Shown here piece after piece: positions 25,085 to 34,232 of a DNA stretch of 64,000 bases. Below the pieces are notes generated by a model that searched no databases, had not been told where the DNA came from, and saw only the letters and a program-made list of their open reading frames with translations. Position 1 is the stretch's first letter. The number at the start of each line of letters is the position of its first letter. The position numbers were made by a program, and so were the translations under genes. Source of the stretch: Austwickia sp. (GTDB lineage Bacteria > Actinomycetota > Actinomycetes > Actinomycetales > Dermatophilaceae); the NCBI GenBank assembly GCA_016711265.1, contig JADJTI010000005.1:434001-498000 (forward strand), given 5' to 3'.

Positions 25085-26406
25085 TGGCCCTGCGTCTTCC
25101 CTGGAGGCGCGGCACGATGGGGGCGGTGCGCGAGGCCGGCGGCGACGTCCGCCTGGATCGGGTCACCAAGGCGTTCGGGGATGTGCTCGCGGTGGACCAG
25201 CTGGAGCTGACCATTCCCCGGGGCACGTTCTTCGCGCTGCTGGGTCCTTCCGGCTGTGGCAAGAGCACCACCCTGCGGATGATTGCCGGGCTGGAGCAAC
25301 CGACCAGCGGGCGGGTATGGCTGGGGGAGAGCGACCTGACCGGGACCCGGGCCTATGAGCGCCCGGTGAATACCGTGTTCCAGTCCTACGCCCTGTTCCC
25401 GCACCTGAACGTGCTGGACAACGTCGCCTTCGGCCCGCGCCGGCGCAAGCTGCCGGACGCGCTGGCCCGGGCCGAGCGGGCGCTCGAGCTGGTGCAGTTG
25501 GAGGCGTACGGCGCGCGGCGCCCCGCGGAGCTTTCCGGCGGCCAACAGCAGCGGGTGGCGCTGGCCCGGGCACTGGTCAACGAGCCCGAGGTGCTGCTTC
25601 TCGATGAGCCGCTGGGCGCCTTGGACCTCAAGCTGCGCCGGCAGATGCAGGTGGAGCTCACACGGCTGCACCGGCAGTTGGGCCGGACCTTCGTGCACGT
25701 CACCCATGACCAGGACGAGGCGATGACGATCGCCGACCAGGTCGCGCTCATGGACGGCGGCCGGATCGTCCAGCTCGGCAACCCCGCTCAGCTCTACGAC
25801 CGGCCCCGCACGGTCTTCGCCGCGAACTTCCTCGGCAAGTCGAATCTGGTGCGTGGCACGGTCCGAGCATCCTCGGGCGGTCGGCTGATGGTCGAGGTGC
25901 CGGGCCCGGACCGGACGATATCTCTGGCGGTCCCCAAGGACCGGTGCGTCACCCGCGGCCCGGAGCTGACCCTGGGGGTGCGACCCGAGAAACTGCAGAT
26001 GCACCCGCAGGAACCCCTCGAGCAGGGATCGGTCAGTGTGCTCGGGCCAGGGCGGATCGTCCACGTGGCGTTCGCCGGGGTGGCCACCGAATACCTGGTG
26101 GACCTGCCCGGCGTCGGTATCTGGACGGTGTTCGAGCAGAACGCCACCGTCCGCGCCCCCGGGCGCCCCGGCGACCGCGTGTGGGTCAGCTGGGACCCCC
26201 GGCACAGCTTCGGGCTGGACGCCGCCGAACCGTTGGAGCACGGTACCCAGCACGCCGACGGGCACGTCGCCGGCGATGGCGAGGGTGCGTCGGCGACCGG
26301 TGCGGACGCCGTACCGGCCAAGTCCCATGCAGCCGGTGGCGCCGACCGCGACGGGACCCACCCCGAACGGGACACCGAGCGCGACCCCGAACGGATCCTC
26401 ACGTGA
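25084..26406 (+). CDS. potA: Polyamine ABC transporter ATP-binding protein (PotA-like)
   Basis: ATPase of the importer, 440 aa. Walker A is LLGPSGCGKST, the Q-loop is FQSYALFPHL, the signature is LSGGQQQRVALARAL, Walker B is VLLLDEPLGALD and the switch His is in HVTHDQDEA. A TOBE domain follows at about residues 285-370. The last 70 residues form a hydrophilic Gly/Asp/Glu/His-rich tail not typical of PotA. The gene starts one base before the potD frame ends and ends in a GTGA overlap with potB. Confidence 0.94.
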   Translation: MALRLPWRRGTMGAVREAGGDVRLDRVTKAFGDVLAVDQLELTIPRGTFFALLGPSGCGKSTTLRMIAGLEQPTSGRVWLGESDLTGTRAYERPVNTVFQSYALFPHLNVLDNVAFGPRRRKLPDALARAERALELVQLEAYGARRPAELSGGQQQRVALARALVNEPEVLLLDEPLGALDLKLRRQMQVELTRLHRQLGRTFVHVTHDQDEAMTIADQVALMDGGRIVQLGNPAQLYDRPRTVFAANFLGKSNLVRGTVRASSGGRLMVEVPGPDRTISLAVPKDRCVTRGPELTLGVRPEKLQMHPQEPLEQGSVSVLGPGRIVHVAFAGVATEYLVDLPGVGIWTVFEQNATVRAPGRPGDRVWVSWDPRHSFGLDAAEPLEHGTQHADGHVAGDGEGASATGADAVPAKSHAAGGADRDGTHPERDTERDPERILT

Positions 26407-27260
26407 GGGTTCTGCCGGGGCGGCGCACGGCGTACCTGCTGTTGCTGCCCGGGGTGGCCTGGCTGGCGGTCTTCTATCTCGCCCCGTTGGCCCAGCTCAC
26501 CGCCGTCAGCCTGCAATCGCCGTACCCGGGGCGCCCCGGCTACTACGTCAGCGACCTCAACGTCGGCAACTTCGTCACCGCGCTCACCCAGTTCTCCGGG
26601 CACTTCGGCCGCTCACTGCTGTACGCCGGGCTGGCGACCGTCCTGGCTGCCGTGCTGGCCTACCCGCTGGCGTACGCCATCGCGTTCAAGGCGGGCCGCT
26701 GGCGCGGGGTGATGCTGATCTGCGTGATCGCACCGTTCTTCACCTCGTTCGTGCTGCGCACCATCGCGTGGCGCCAGATCCTGGCCGACGACGGACCGGT
26801 GGTCGCCACCGTGAACGCGCTCCGGTTGCTGCCGGGCGGGCACCTGACCGAGACCCCGCTGGCCGTGGTGCTGGGGCTGACCTACAACTTCCTGCCGTTC
26901 ATGGTGCTGCCGCTGTACGCCAGCCTGGAACGGGTGGATCCGCGGCTCGTGGAGGCCGGTCAGGACCTGTACGGCGGTGGGCTCAGTACGTTTGCCCAGG
27001 TGACGCTGCCGCTGTCGATGCCGGGGCTGCTGGCCGGGACGCTGCTGACATTCATTCCGGCGGCGGGGGACTACGTCAACGCCGAGCTGTTGGGCTCAGA
27101 CGTGTCCACCAAGATGGTCGGCAACGTCATCGACAGCCAGTTCTTCCGGGTGCTGGGGGGCTATCCCAGCGCGGCCGCGTTGTCGCTGTGCCTGATGGCG
27201 CTCATCGTGGCGTTGGTGTTCGTCTACATTCGCCGATTCGGAACCCGGGAGCTGGTATGA
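26403..27260 (+). CDS. potB: Polyamine ABC transporter permease (PotB-like)
   Basis: Inner-membrane permease of 285 aa with six predicted membrane segments. It has the EAA loop that contacts the ATPase (LVEAGQDLYGGGLSTFAQVTLPLSMPGLLAG). The start GTG 26403 overlaps the potA stop, and the end overlaps the potC ATG (ATGA). Similarity to PotB/YdcU-type permeases and the neighbours make the assignment clear, although other organic cations are possible substrates. Confidence 0.92.
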   Translation: MRVLPGRRTAYLLLLPGVAWLAVFYLAPLAQLTAVSLQSPYPGRPGYYVSDLNVGNFVTALTQFSGHFGRSLLYAGLATVLAAVLAYPLAYAIAFKAGRWRGVMLICVIAPFFTSFVLRTIAWRQILADDGPVVATVNALRLLPGGHLTETPLAVVLGLTYNFLPFMVLPLYASLERVDPRLVEAGQDLYGGGLSTFAQVTLPLSMPGLLAGTLLTFIPAAGDYVNAELLGSDVSTKMVGNVIDSQFFRVLGGYPSAAALSLCLMALIVALVFVYIRRFGTRELV

Positions 27261-28228
27261 CCATATTGCCCCGGGAGGCGGGAAGCTCCCCCGGCCCCCG
27301 GCCCCCTGCGGGCGCAGGCTCCTCGGGCCTGGCCGGTGGCTTGCTCGGGGCCCGGTTCGGTGGCCGGCGGCCGGGCGGCACCGGTCCCCAGCAGAGGCTG
27401 GTCAAGGGCTCGGTGGTGCCGATGTACCGCCAGCTGGCGCGGTGGGTCGGGGACCGGATCGTGCTGGTGACGGCGCTCGCCGTACTGGGTTATCTGTTCC
27501 TGCCGGTGGCCTACACCTTCGTCTTCTCGTTCAACGACTACGGCAAGTCGAACCTGGTGTGGAACTCCGCGGGCTCGCCGACCCTCAAGCACTGGCAGGA
27601 TCCCTGCGGCGCGGTCGGGGTGTGTGAATCGGTGGTCACCAGCCTGCAGGTGGGCTTGCTGTCCACGGTGGTCGCCACGGCGCTGGGCACGATGATCGCG
27701 TTCGCCATGGTGCGGCACGCGTTCGCCGGGCGGGGGGTCATGAACCTGCTGATCTTCCTGCCGATGGCGACGCCGGAGGTGGTCCTGGGCGCCAGCCTGT
27801 TGACGCTCTTCGTGCAGGGGATGTCCTCGGTCACGCTGGGTTTCTGGACGATCGTGGCGGCCCACGTGATGTTCTGCCTGAGCTTCGTGGTGATCACGGT
27901 CAAGGCCCGGCTGCAATCGTTGGACTGGCGGGTCGAGGAGGCCGCCGCGGACCTGTACGCCGGCCCCTGGGACACGTTCACGCGGGTGACCCTGCCGCTG
28001 GCCACGCCGGGGATCATCGGGGCGGCCCTGTTGTCGTTCTCGTTGAGTTTCGACGACTTCATCACCACGAGCTTCGTGGCCGGTGACGTGATGACGTTCC
28101 CGCGGTTCGTGTACGTCTCCTATCTGCGCGGGATTCCGGCGCAGGCCAACGTGATCGGGTTCGCGATGTTCGCGTTCGCCGTGCTGGCCGTGGTGGCCTA
28201 CCAACTGGTGGCCCGCCGCCGCCGCTAG
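27257..28228 (+). CDS. potC: Polyamine ABC transporter permease (PotC-like)
   Basis: Second permease, 323 aa from ATG 27257, with the EAA motif VEEAAADLYAGPWDTFTRVTLPLATPGI and the FDDFITTSFVAG text of PotC. The first 55 residues are Gly/Pro/Arg-rich and not part of the family. ATG 27422 (MYRQLARW) would give the usual length, but the ATGA overlap with potB supports the longer form. It is followed by a hairpin-repeat element. Confidence 0.9.
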   Translation: MTILPREAGSSPGPRPPAGAGSSGLAGGLLGARFGGRRPGGTGPQQRLVKGSVVPMYRQLARWVGDRIVLVTALAVLGYLFLPVAYTFVFSFNDYGKSNLVWNSAGSPTLKHWQDPCGAVGVCESVVTSLQVGLLSTVVATALGTMIAFAMVRHAFAGRGVMNLLIFLPMATPEVVLGASLLTLFVQGMSSVTLGFWTIVAAHVMFCLSFVVITVKARLQSLDWRVEEAAADLYAGPWDTFTRVTLPLATPGIIGAALLSFSLSFDDFITTSFVAGDVMTFPRFVYVSYLRGIPAQANVIGFAMFAFAVLAVVAYQLVARRRR

Positions 28229-28239
28229 GGCCCGCTCGG

Positions 28240-28333
28240 CCCGACCTGGGGCAGGTTCACCCGACCCGGAGCGGGTTGCAGCATGCCCCAGGTCCGGGTA
28301 AGCCGCACCCGGTCAGGTCAACCTGCACCCGGT
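28240..28333. repeat. Gene-end repeat copy 3 downstream of potC
   Basis: CCCGACCTGGGGCA at the left pairs with TGCCCCAGGTCCGGG near 28285-28298, leaving one bulge. It is followed by direct copies of CACCCGGTC(A/G)GGTCAACC to 28341. The text is the inverse of the 12.6-kb units and similar to those at 13.86 kb. It begins about 12 bases after potC and lies between convergent genes, so it probably acts as a bidirectional terminator. Confidence 0.65.
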
Positions 28334-28337
28334 CGGG

Positions 28338-28508
28338 TCAACCGGCGCGCTTGGCCCGAGCCTGCGCGACCTTCTCGGCGCGCTCCTGGTCCAGGCGGGT
28401 CTTGGGGTCGTCGTCGCCCAACTGGGCGGGCCCGAACACGCTGAGCAGCGCCCGGCGGATCCGCCAGGTGATCCGGTACATCAGGCTCAGACCTTCGTCC
28501 TTGGCCAC
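28338..28508 (-). CDS. Small conserved-type basic protein, function unknown
   Basis: Reading frame of 56 codons with a GTG start at 28508 and an AAGGAG ribosome-binding site a few bases upstream. The product (MYRITWRIRRALLSVFGPAQLG in the middle) begins with a short amphipathic or membrane-proximal stretch and ends in a charged helix rich in Lys, Arg, Glu and Ala (RLDQERAEKVAQARAKRAG). Similar short proteins near aldehyde dehydrogenase genes are seen in actinobacteria, but no function is assigned. It is divergent from gabD. Confidence 0.6.
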   Translation of the reverse strand: MAKDEGLSLMYRITWRIRRALLSVFGPAQLGDDDPKTRLDQERAEKVAQARAKRAG

Positions 28509-28662
28509 GTCAAAGCTCCTTCGCGAGACGGCAATCGGGAACCCCCGATCATTCGACGATACGCCGCCGATCCGGCGATGCACCTGCTGTGAAGGTCTGC
28601 CCCGGCTGGCAGGATGAGGACACTGCCGCCCGTGACCCGCCCGCCGACGAACGGAGCACACC

Positions 28663-30135
28663 ATGCCTGAGGCCATGCCGACACGCGAAAGTGATCTGCT
28701 CGCGCAGCTCCCGACCCAGCTGTTCATCGGGGGGCGCTGGCGCGACGCCAGTGACGGAGGCCTGCTGGACGTCGAGGATCCCGCCACCGGCGCGGTGCTC
28801 ACGCAGGTCGCCGACGCCACCGCCCAGGACGCCCAGGACGCCCTCGCCGCGGCCGCCGACGCCCAGGCCGGGTGGGCCGCCACCCCGGCGCGGCAGCGCG
28901 CCGAACTGTTGCGGGCGGCGTACGAACGGATCGTCGAGCGCACCGAGGACTTCGCGCTGACGATGACCTTGGAGATGGGCAAGCCGCTGGCCGAATCGCG
29001 GGGCGAGGTGGCCTACGGCGCCGAGTTCTTCCGCTGGTTCAGCGAGGAGGCCGTGCGAATCCGCGGCTCGTACACCACCAACCCGGCCGGGGGCAGTCGG
29101 CTGCTGACGATGCGCCAACCGGTCGGCCCGACGCTGATGATCACCCCGTGGAACTTCCCGCTGGCGATGGGTACCCGCAAGCTCGGCCCCGCGCTGGCCG
29201 CCGGGTGTACGGCGGTCGTCAAGCCCGCGCGGCAGACCCCGCTGACGATGCTGCTGTTGGCGCGCACGCTGGAGGAGGTCGGCGTGCCGGCCGGGGTGGT
29301 CAACGTGCTGGCGACCTCCCGGACGTCCGAGGTCGTCGCGCCGCTGATGACGGACCGCCGGCTGCGCAAGGTCACCTTCACCGGGTCGACGCAGGTCGGC
29401 AAGCAGCTCATCGCCCAGTCCGCCGACCAGGTGCTGCGGGTCTCGATGGAGCTAGGGGGCAACGCGCCGCTGATCGTCTTCGAGGACGCGGACGTGGAGG
29501 TGGCCGTCGCCCAGACGATGCTGGCCAAGATGCGCAACACCGGGGAGGCGTGCACCGCCGCCAACCGCCTGTTGGTGCACGAGAGCGTCGCCGGGGAGTA
29601 CGCGCGGCGGCTCGCCGAAGCGATGGGCGGGCTGCGGATGGGGCGCGGCACGTCCGAGGACACCCAACTCGGCCCGCTCATCGACGACGCAGCCCGCAAG
29701 GGCGTCGACGCGCTGGTCCAGGACGCGGTGGCCCGCGGCGCGACGCTGGCCGTGGGCGGGGCCCCAGCCGACGGGCCCGGCTACTTCTACCCGGCAACCG
29801 TGCTGACCGACGTACCGGCGCAGGCCGCCATCCTGGCCGAGGAGGTCTTCGGCCCGGTGGCCCCGATCAGCACGTTCGCCACGCTTGAGGAGGCGATCGC
29901 GCGGGCCAACGACACGACGTACGGGTTGATAAGCTACGTCTTCACCCGGGATCTGTCGCGGGCGTTGCGGGTCAGCGAAGCCCTGGAGTTCGGGATGGTC
30001 GCGGTCAACGCCGGCGTGGTCTCCAACCCGGCCGCGCCCTTCGGCGGCGTCAAGCAGTCCGGCCTGGGCCGCGAAGGCGGCGCCGAAGGGATCGAGGAGT
30101 TCGTCGAGGTCAAGTACGTCGGGATCGCCCTGTGA
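28663..30135 (+). CDS. gabD: Succinate-semialdehyde dehydrogenase-like aldehyde dehydrogenase
   Basis: NAD(P)-dependent aldehyde dehydrogenase of 490 aa. The motifs are PWNFPLAMGTRKLGPALAAGC, VVKPARQTP (cofactor Lys), FTGSTQVGK, catalytic Glu in SMELGGNAP, catalytic Cys in NTGEACTAANR and the C-terminal PFGGVKQSGLGREGG. The overall text fits the GabD/SSADH group, which oxidises succinate semialdehyde from GABA. The upstream polyamine transporter makes a putrescine-GABA-succinate route plausible, but that link is an inference. The stop overlaps the dxr start by GTGA, so an isoprenoid gene is coupled to it. Confidence 0.88.
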   Translation: MPEAMPTRESDLLAQLPTQLFIGGRWRDASDGGLLDVEDPATGAVLTQVADATAQDAQDALAAAADAQAGWAATPARQRAELLRAAYERIVERTEDFALTMTLEMGKPLAESRGEVAYGAEFFRWFSEEAVRIRGSYTTNPAGGSRLLTMRQPVGPTLMITPWNFPLAMGTRKLGPALAAGCTAVVKPARQTPLTMLLLARTLEEVGVPAGVVNVLATSRTSEVVAPLMTDRRLRKVTFTGSTQVGKQLIAQSADQVLRVSMELGGNAPLIVFEDADVEVAVAQTMLAKMRNTGEACTAANRLLVHESVAGEYARRLAEAMGGLRMGRGTSEDTQLGPLIDDAARKGVDALVQDAVARGATLAVGGAPADGPGYFYPATVLTDVPAQAAILAEEVFGPVAPISTFATLEEAIARANDTTYGLISYVFTRDLSRALRVSEALEFGMVAVNAGVVSNPAAPFGGVKQSGLGREGGAEGIEEFVEVKYVGIAL

Positions 30136-31451
30136 CCGACGCGGGTGAGGGACCCGACGTCGCCGGCTGTTCGGCGCGCAGGGTCGCCGTCCTCGGCTCG
30201 ACCGGGTCGATCGGCACTCAGGCGCTGCAGATCGTCCGGGCCCACCCGCGGCGTTTCGAGGTCACCGCGCTGAGCGCCCGAGCGGCGGACCCGGCGAGCC
30301 TGCACCTGCTGGCCCGGCAGGCCGTGGAGTTCGCGGTGCCCTGTGTCGCGGCGGCCGACGCCGACGTCGATGCGTTGGCAGCCGCGATCCGGGTGGCCGC
30401 CGATCAGGCGCAGGGGCGCTCGACGTACCGGCCCGACCTGCTGACCGGCGCAGGGGCAGCGACCCAGGCCGCCCAGCGACCCACCGACGTGGTGCTGAAC
30501 GGGATCACCGGGTCCATCGGCCTGATGCCGACGCTGGCGGCGCTGACGGCCGACCATCGGCTCGCCTTGGCCAACAAGGAGTCCCTGATCGTCGGGGGGC
30601 CGGTGGTGAAGATGTTGTCATCTTCCGGAGTCGACCGGATCGTCCCCGTCGACTCCGAGCACTCCGCGATCTTCCAGTGCCTGCGCGGCGCTGACCGCGG
30701 CGACGTACGACGACTGATCATCACCGCCAGCGGCGGCCCCTTCCGTGGCTGGTCGGCGGATCGGCTAGCGACGGTCACTCCGGCTCAGGCCCTGGCCCAT
30801 CCCAACTTCGCGATGGGCACGGTGATCACCACCAACTCGGCCACCATGGTCAACAAGGGGTTGGAGGTCATCGAAGCCCACCTGCTCTTCGACGTGCCGT
30901 ACGACGACATCACCGTGGTCGTGCATCCCCAGCAGCAGATCCACTCGATGGTGGAGTTCCGCGACGGGGCCACCCTGGCCCAGGCCGGACCGCCGCGGAT
31001 GCTGGTGCCGATCGCCCTGGGCATGTCGTGGCCGGAGCGGCTGGTCGACGTCGACACCCCGTGCGACTGGACGCGCGCGTCGTCGTGGGACTTCGAACCG
31101 CTCGATGCGACGGCCTTCCCCGCGGTGCCGTTGGCCTACCGGGTCGGCCGGGCCGGAGGCACCTTCCCGGCGGTGTACAACGCCGCCAACGAGGAAGCGG
31201 TCGCCGCGTTCCACGCGGGCGCGATCGCGTTCCCGCAGATCGTTGCCACGGTGGCCCGATTGGTCGATGAGTGGGAGGCAGGCGGCGGACTGGACCTCAT
31301 CGGGACAACCGCGGTGGACCGGGCCCGCGACGAGCTGGGGACGGCTGGGCAGCTACTCGGCAACGATTCGGTGGCTGAGGGCGTTGCCCAGGTGTTGGCC
31401 GCCCAGACGTGGGCGCGGGCCCGGGCGCAGGAGCTCCTGGCAGCCTGCTGA
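30132..31451 (+). CDS. dxr: 1-deoxy-D-xylulose-5-phosphate reductoisomerase
   Basis: Converts DXP to 2-C-methyl-D-erythritol 4-phosphate in the non-mevalonate isoprenoid pathway, using NADPH and a divalent metal. The protein has 439 aa, somewhat longer than usual. The NADPH fold starts at VAVLGSTGSIGTQAL. ALANKESLIVGG, VPVDSEHSAIFQCL, ASGGPFRG, HPNFAMG, NSATMVNKGLEVIEAHLLF and the C-terminal NAANEEAVAAF are present. GTG 30132 overlaps the gabD stop. It heads the conserved dxr-rseP-ispG order. Confidence 0.95.
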   Translation: MTDAGEGPDVAGCSARRVAVLGSTGSIGTQALQIVRAHPRRFEVTALSARAADPASLHLLARQAVEFAVPCVAAADADVDALAAAIRVAADQAQGRSTYRPDLLTGAGAATQAAQRPTDVVLNGITGSIGLMPTLAALTADHRLALANKESLIVGGPVVKMLSSSGVDRIVPVDSEHSAIFQCLRGADRGDVRRLIITASGGPFRGWSADRLATVTPAQALAHPNFAMGTVITTNSATMVNKGLEVIEAHLLFDVPYDDITVVVHPQQQIHSMVEFRDGATLAQAGPPRMLVPIALGMSWPERLVDVDTPCDWTRASSWDFEPLDATAFPAVPLAYRVGRAGGTFPAVYNAANEEAVAAFHAGAIAFPQIVATVARLVDEWEAGGGLDLIGTTAVDRARDELGTAGQLLGNDSVAEGVAQVLAAQTWARARAQELLAAC

Positions 31452-31516
31452 CCAGCAATGCATCATGGAACATGGGCGGCCGACGCCGCTGACGTGACCA
31501 GGAGGACGGACCGACC

Positions 31517-32929
31517 GTGACCTATCTGCTGTACACCCTGGGTGTGCTGGCCATCGCGTTCGGCATCGGCGTCTCGATCGCTCTGCACGAGTTGGGTCAC
31601 CTGATCCCGGCCAAACGGTTCGGGGTCAAGGTCACCCAGTACATGATCGGCTTCGGCCCGACCGTGGCCTCCTGGCGGCGCGGGGAGACCGAGTACGGGA
31701 TCAAGGCCATCCCCCTGGGCGGGTACGTCCGGATGATCGGGATGCTGCCGCCCCAGACCCCGGCCCCCGACGGCCAGCCGGAGCGGCTTCGCTCAGGCAC
31801 CACCGGGCGCTTCGCGATGCTGGCCGAGCAGGCCCGCCGGGACGCCCTGGACGAGGTCACCCCGGGGGAGGAGCACCGGGTCTTCTACCGGTTGTCCACG
31901 CCCAAGAAGATCCTGGTCATGCTGGGCGGCCCGCTGATGAACCTGGTGATCGCGGCGGTCCTGCTCACCGGTTACGTGACCCTGTACGGCGTCCTCGACG
32001 ACCGCCAGCCCACCGGCGCCGCGATCGCCGGGGTCAGCACCTGCGTGCCGGCCACCGTGACGTCCGGTACGGCGCCCGGCACGTCGGGCGGGCCGGGCGG
32101 GTCTGGGTCTGCTGGCGCGGGGTGCCAGGGTCGGCCGGCGGCCCCCGCGTACGCCGCGGGGTTGCGCCCCGGAGACCGGATCGTCGGGATCGACGGTCGC
32201 ACCGTGTCGACCCCCTCCGACATCTCGGCCATCGTCCGGCCGAACGCCGGCCGCACGATGCCCGTGCAGGTGCTGCGGGACGGGCAGCCGGTGACGCTGA
32301 CCGTGACGCCGGTGGCCACCCAGCTGCCCAAGCTGGACGCCGCCGGGAAGCTGGTGCTGGACGCCTCCGGGAAAGCGGTCACCGTCCAGGGTGGGTTCCT
32401 CGGGACGACCACCCGGCCCACCTTCGCCACTGTGCGGCAACCGCTCAGTGAGGCGCCGACGTACATCGGGCAGGCGATGGCCGGGACCGCGGGGGTGATG
32501 CTGCGGATCCCCGAGAAGATGGTCGGGGTCTGGAACGCCGCCTTCGGGGACTCCGAACGGGACCTGAACGGCCCGATCTCGGTCGTCGGAGTCGGGCGGG
32601 TCGCCGGGGAGAAGGCCGGCGGGGAGATCACCGGCTCGCTGATGGACGACATCGATGTGCTGCCCTTCCTGGTACAACTACTGGCCGGCCTCAACATGGC
32701 GCTGTTCGTGTTCAACCTGATCCCGTTGATGCCGTTGGACGGCGGGCAGATCGCCGGGGCGCTCTGGGAGGGGCTGCGGCGTACCGTCGCCCGGGTCACC
32801 GGCCGGCCCGACCCCGGCCCGGTGGACGTGGCGCGGGCGTTGCCGCTGGCCTACGCCGTGTCGGTGGTCCTGATCGGGATGTCCGCGCTGCTCATCTACG
32901 CCGACCTGGTCAAGCCGGTGCGCTTCTGA
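31517..32929 (+). CDS. rseP: Site-2 protease (M50 family, RseP/Rip1-like)
   Basis: Intramembrane zinc protease of 470 aa. HELGH in the first membrane segment and LMPLDGGQI near the C-terminus supply the metal ligands. A single PDZ domain (about residues 215-280; [17 protein letters not shown]) lies between. The loop before the PDZ domain carries a Gly/Ser/Thr-rich insertion with two Cys. Relatives cleave anti-sigma factors and other membrane proteins. GTG 31517 is preceded by CAGGAGG. The placement between dxr and ispG is typical of actinobacteria. Confidence 0.94.
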   Translation: MTYLLYTLGVLAIAFGIGVSIALHELGHLIPAKRFGVKVTQYMIGFGPTVASWRRGETEYGIKAIPLGGYVRMIGMLPPQTPAPDGQPERLRSGTTGRFAMLAEQARRDALDEVTPGEEHRVFYRLSTPKKILVMLGGPLMNLVIAAVLLTGYVTLYGVLDDRQPTGAAIAGVSTCVPATVTSGTAPGTSGGPGGSGSAGAGCQGRPAAPAYAAGLRPGDRIVGIDGRTVSTPSDISAIVRPNAGRTMPVQVLRDGQPVTLTVTPVATQLPKLDAAGKLVLDASGKAVTVQGGFLGTTTRPTFATVRQPLSEAPTYIGQAMAGTAGVMLRIPEKMVGVWNAAFGDSERDLNGPISVVGVGRVAGEKAGGEITGSLMDDIDVLPFLVQLLAGLNMALFVFNLIPLMPLDGGQIAGALWEGLRRTVARVTGRPDPGPVDVARALPLAYAVSVVLIGMSALLIYADLVKPVRF

Positions 32930-32955
32930 TCCCAGCGGTGGGAGATACTGGCGCC

Positions 32956-34122
32956 ATGACGGTTGCCCTCGGGATGCCGGCCACCCCGGCACCGGTGTTG
33001 TCCCCCCGCCGCGTCTCGCGGCAGATCCAGGTCGGTGCGGTGCGGGTCGGCGGTGACGCGCCGGTCTCGGTGCAGTCGATGTGTACGACGCTCACGGCCG
33101 ACGTCAACGCGACCCTGCAACAGATCGCCGAGCTCACCGCCGCCGGCTGCGACATCGTCCGGGTGGCCTGCCCGAGTCAGGACGACGCGGATGCGTTGGC
33201 CGCGATTGCCCGCCAATCCCGCATCCCGGTCATCGCCGACATCCACTTCCAACCCAAGTACGTGTTCGCCGCGATCGACGCCGGGTGCGCGGCGGTCCGC
33301 GTCAACCCGGGCAACATCCGGCAGTTCGACGACAAGGTCAAGGAGATCGCCTCGGCGGCGGCGCAGGCCGGGGTGTCGATCCGGATCGGGGTGAACGCTG
33401 GGTCCCTGGACAAGCGGCTGCTGGAGAAGTACGGCAAGCCCACCGCCGAGGCCCTGGTGGAGTCGGCGGTCTGGGAGGCGAGCCTGTTCGAGGAGCACGG
33501 GTTTCACGACTTCAAGATCTCGGTCAAGCACCACGACCCGGTGACTATGGTCCGCGCGTACCAATTGCTGGCCGAGCGCGGCGACTGGCCGTTGCACCTG
33601 GGAGTCACCGAGGCCGGCCCGGCGTTCCAGGGGACCATCAAGTCCTCGGTGGCCTTCGGCACGCTGCTGTCCCAGGGGATCGGGGACACCATCCGGGTGT
33701 CCCTGTCCGCGCCGCCGGTGGAGGAGGTCAAGGTGGGCCTGCAAATCCTGCAGTGCCTGAACCTGCGGCCCCGCCAACTCGACATCGTCTCCTGCCCGTC
33801 GTGCGGACGCGCCCAGGTCGACGTCTGGAAGCTGGCCGAAGAGGTGACCGCCGGCCTGGAAGGGATGACGGTGCCCTTGCGGGTCGCCGTGATGGGCTGC
33901 GTGGTCAACGGCCCCGGCGAGGCCCGGGAGGCCGACCTCGGGGTCGCCTCGGGCAACGGCAAGGGACAGATCTTCGTGCGTGGCGAGGTCATCAAGACGG
34001 TGCCGGAGTCGCAGATTGTCGCCACCTTGATCGAGGAGGCCCTGCGGTTGGCCGAGGAGATGGGCGTGGACGCCGACGACGGTACGGCGGCGGGTCAGCC
34101 CACGGTCAGCGTCACCGGATAG
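32956..34122 (+). CDS. ispG: 4-hydroxy-3-methylbut-2-enyl-diphosphate synthase
   Basis: [4Fe-4S] enzyme of the MEP pathway that makes HMBPP from MEcPP. The protein has 388 aa with the TIM-barrel opening [32 protein letters not shown], and the cluster-binding cysteines in SCPSCGR and [14 protein letters not shown] 32956 is preferred over GTG 32938 because conserved text begins later. It ends the gabD-dxr-rseP-ispG run. Confidence 0.96.
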   Translation: MTVALGMPATPAPVLSPRRVSRQIQVGAVRVGGDAPVSVQSMCTTLTADVNATLQQIAELTAAGCDIVRVACPSQDDADALAAIARQSRIPVIADIHFQPKYVFAAIDAGCAAVRVNPGNIRQFDDKVKEIASAAAQAGVSIRIGVNAGSLDKRLLEKYGKPTAEALVESAVWEASLFEEHGFHDFKISVKHHDPVTMVRAYQLLAERGDWPLHLGVTEAGPAFQGTIKSSVAFGTLLSQGIGDTIRVSLSAPPVEEVKVGLQILQCLNLRPRQLDIVSCPSCGRAQVDVWKLAEEVTAGLEGMTVPLRVAVMGCVVNGPGEAREADLGVASGNGKGQIFVRGEVIKTVPESQIVATLIEEALRLAEEMGVDADDGTAAGQPTVSVTG

Positions 34123-34196
34123 TCGAGCGCTGGCCGCGGGTGGTCGCCGCGACGCTGCATGACAGGCATCGACAAGCACGACAAGCATCGACCATC

Positions 34197-34218
34197 ATTG
34201 ACAAATGTTCCTGTCAAT
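34197..34218. promoter_or_regulatory. Candidate operator of the ArsR-type repressor
   Basis: ATTGACA at 34197-34203 and TGTCAAT at 34212-34218 are a perfect 7-bp inverted repeat with an 8-bp spacer, ending 14 bases before the repressor GTG. TTGACA is also a consensus -35, so a bound repressor would block transcription. The sequence is A+T-rich compared with its surroundings. Confidence 0.6.
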
Positions 34219-34232
34219 AGCACGCTGGTGGA

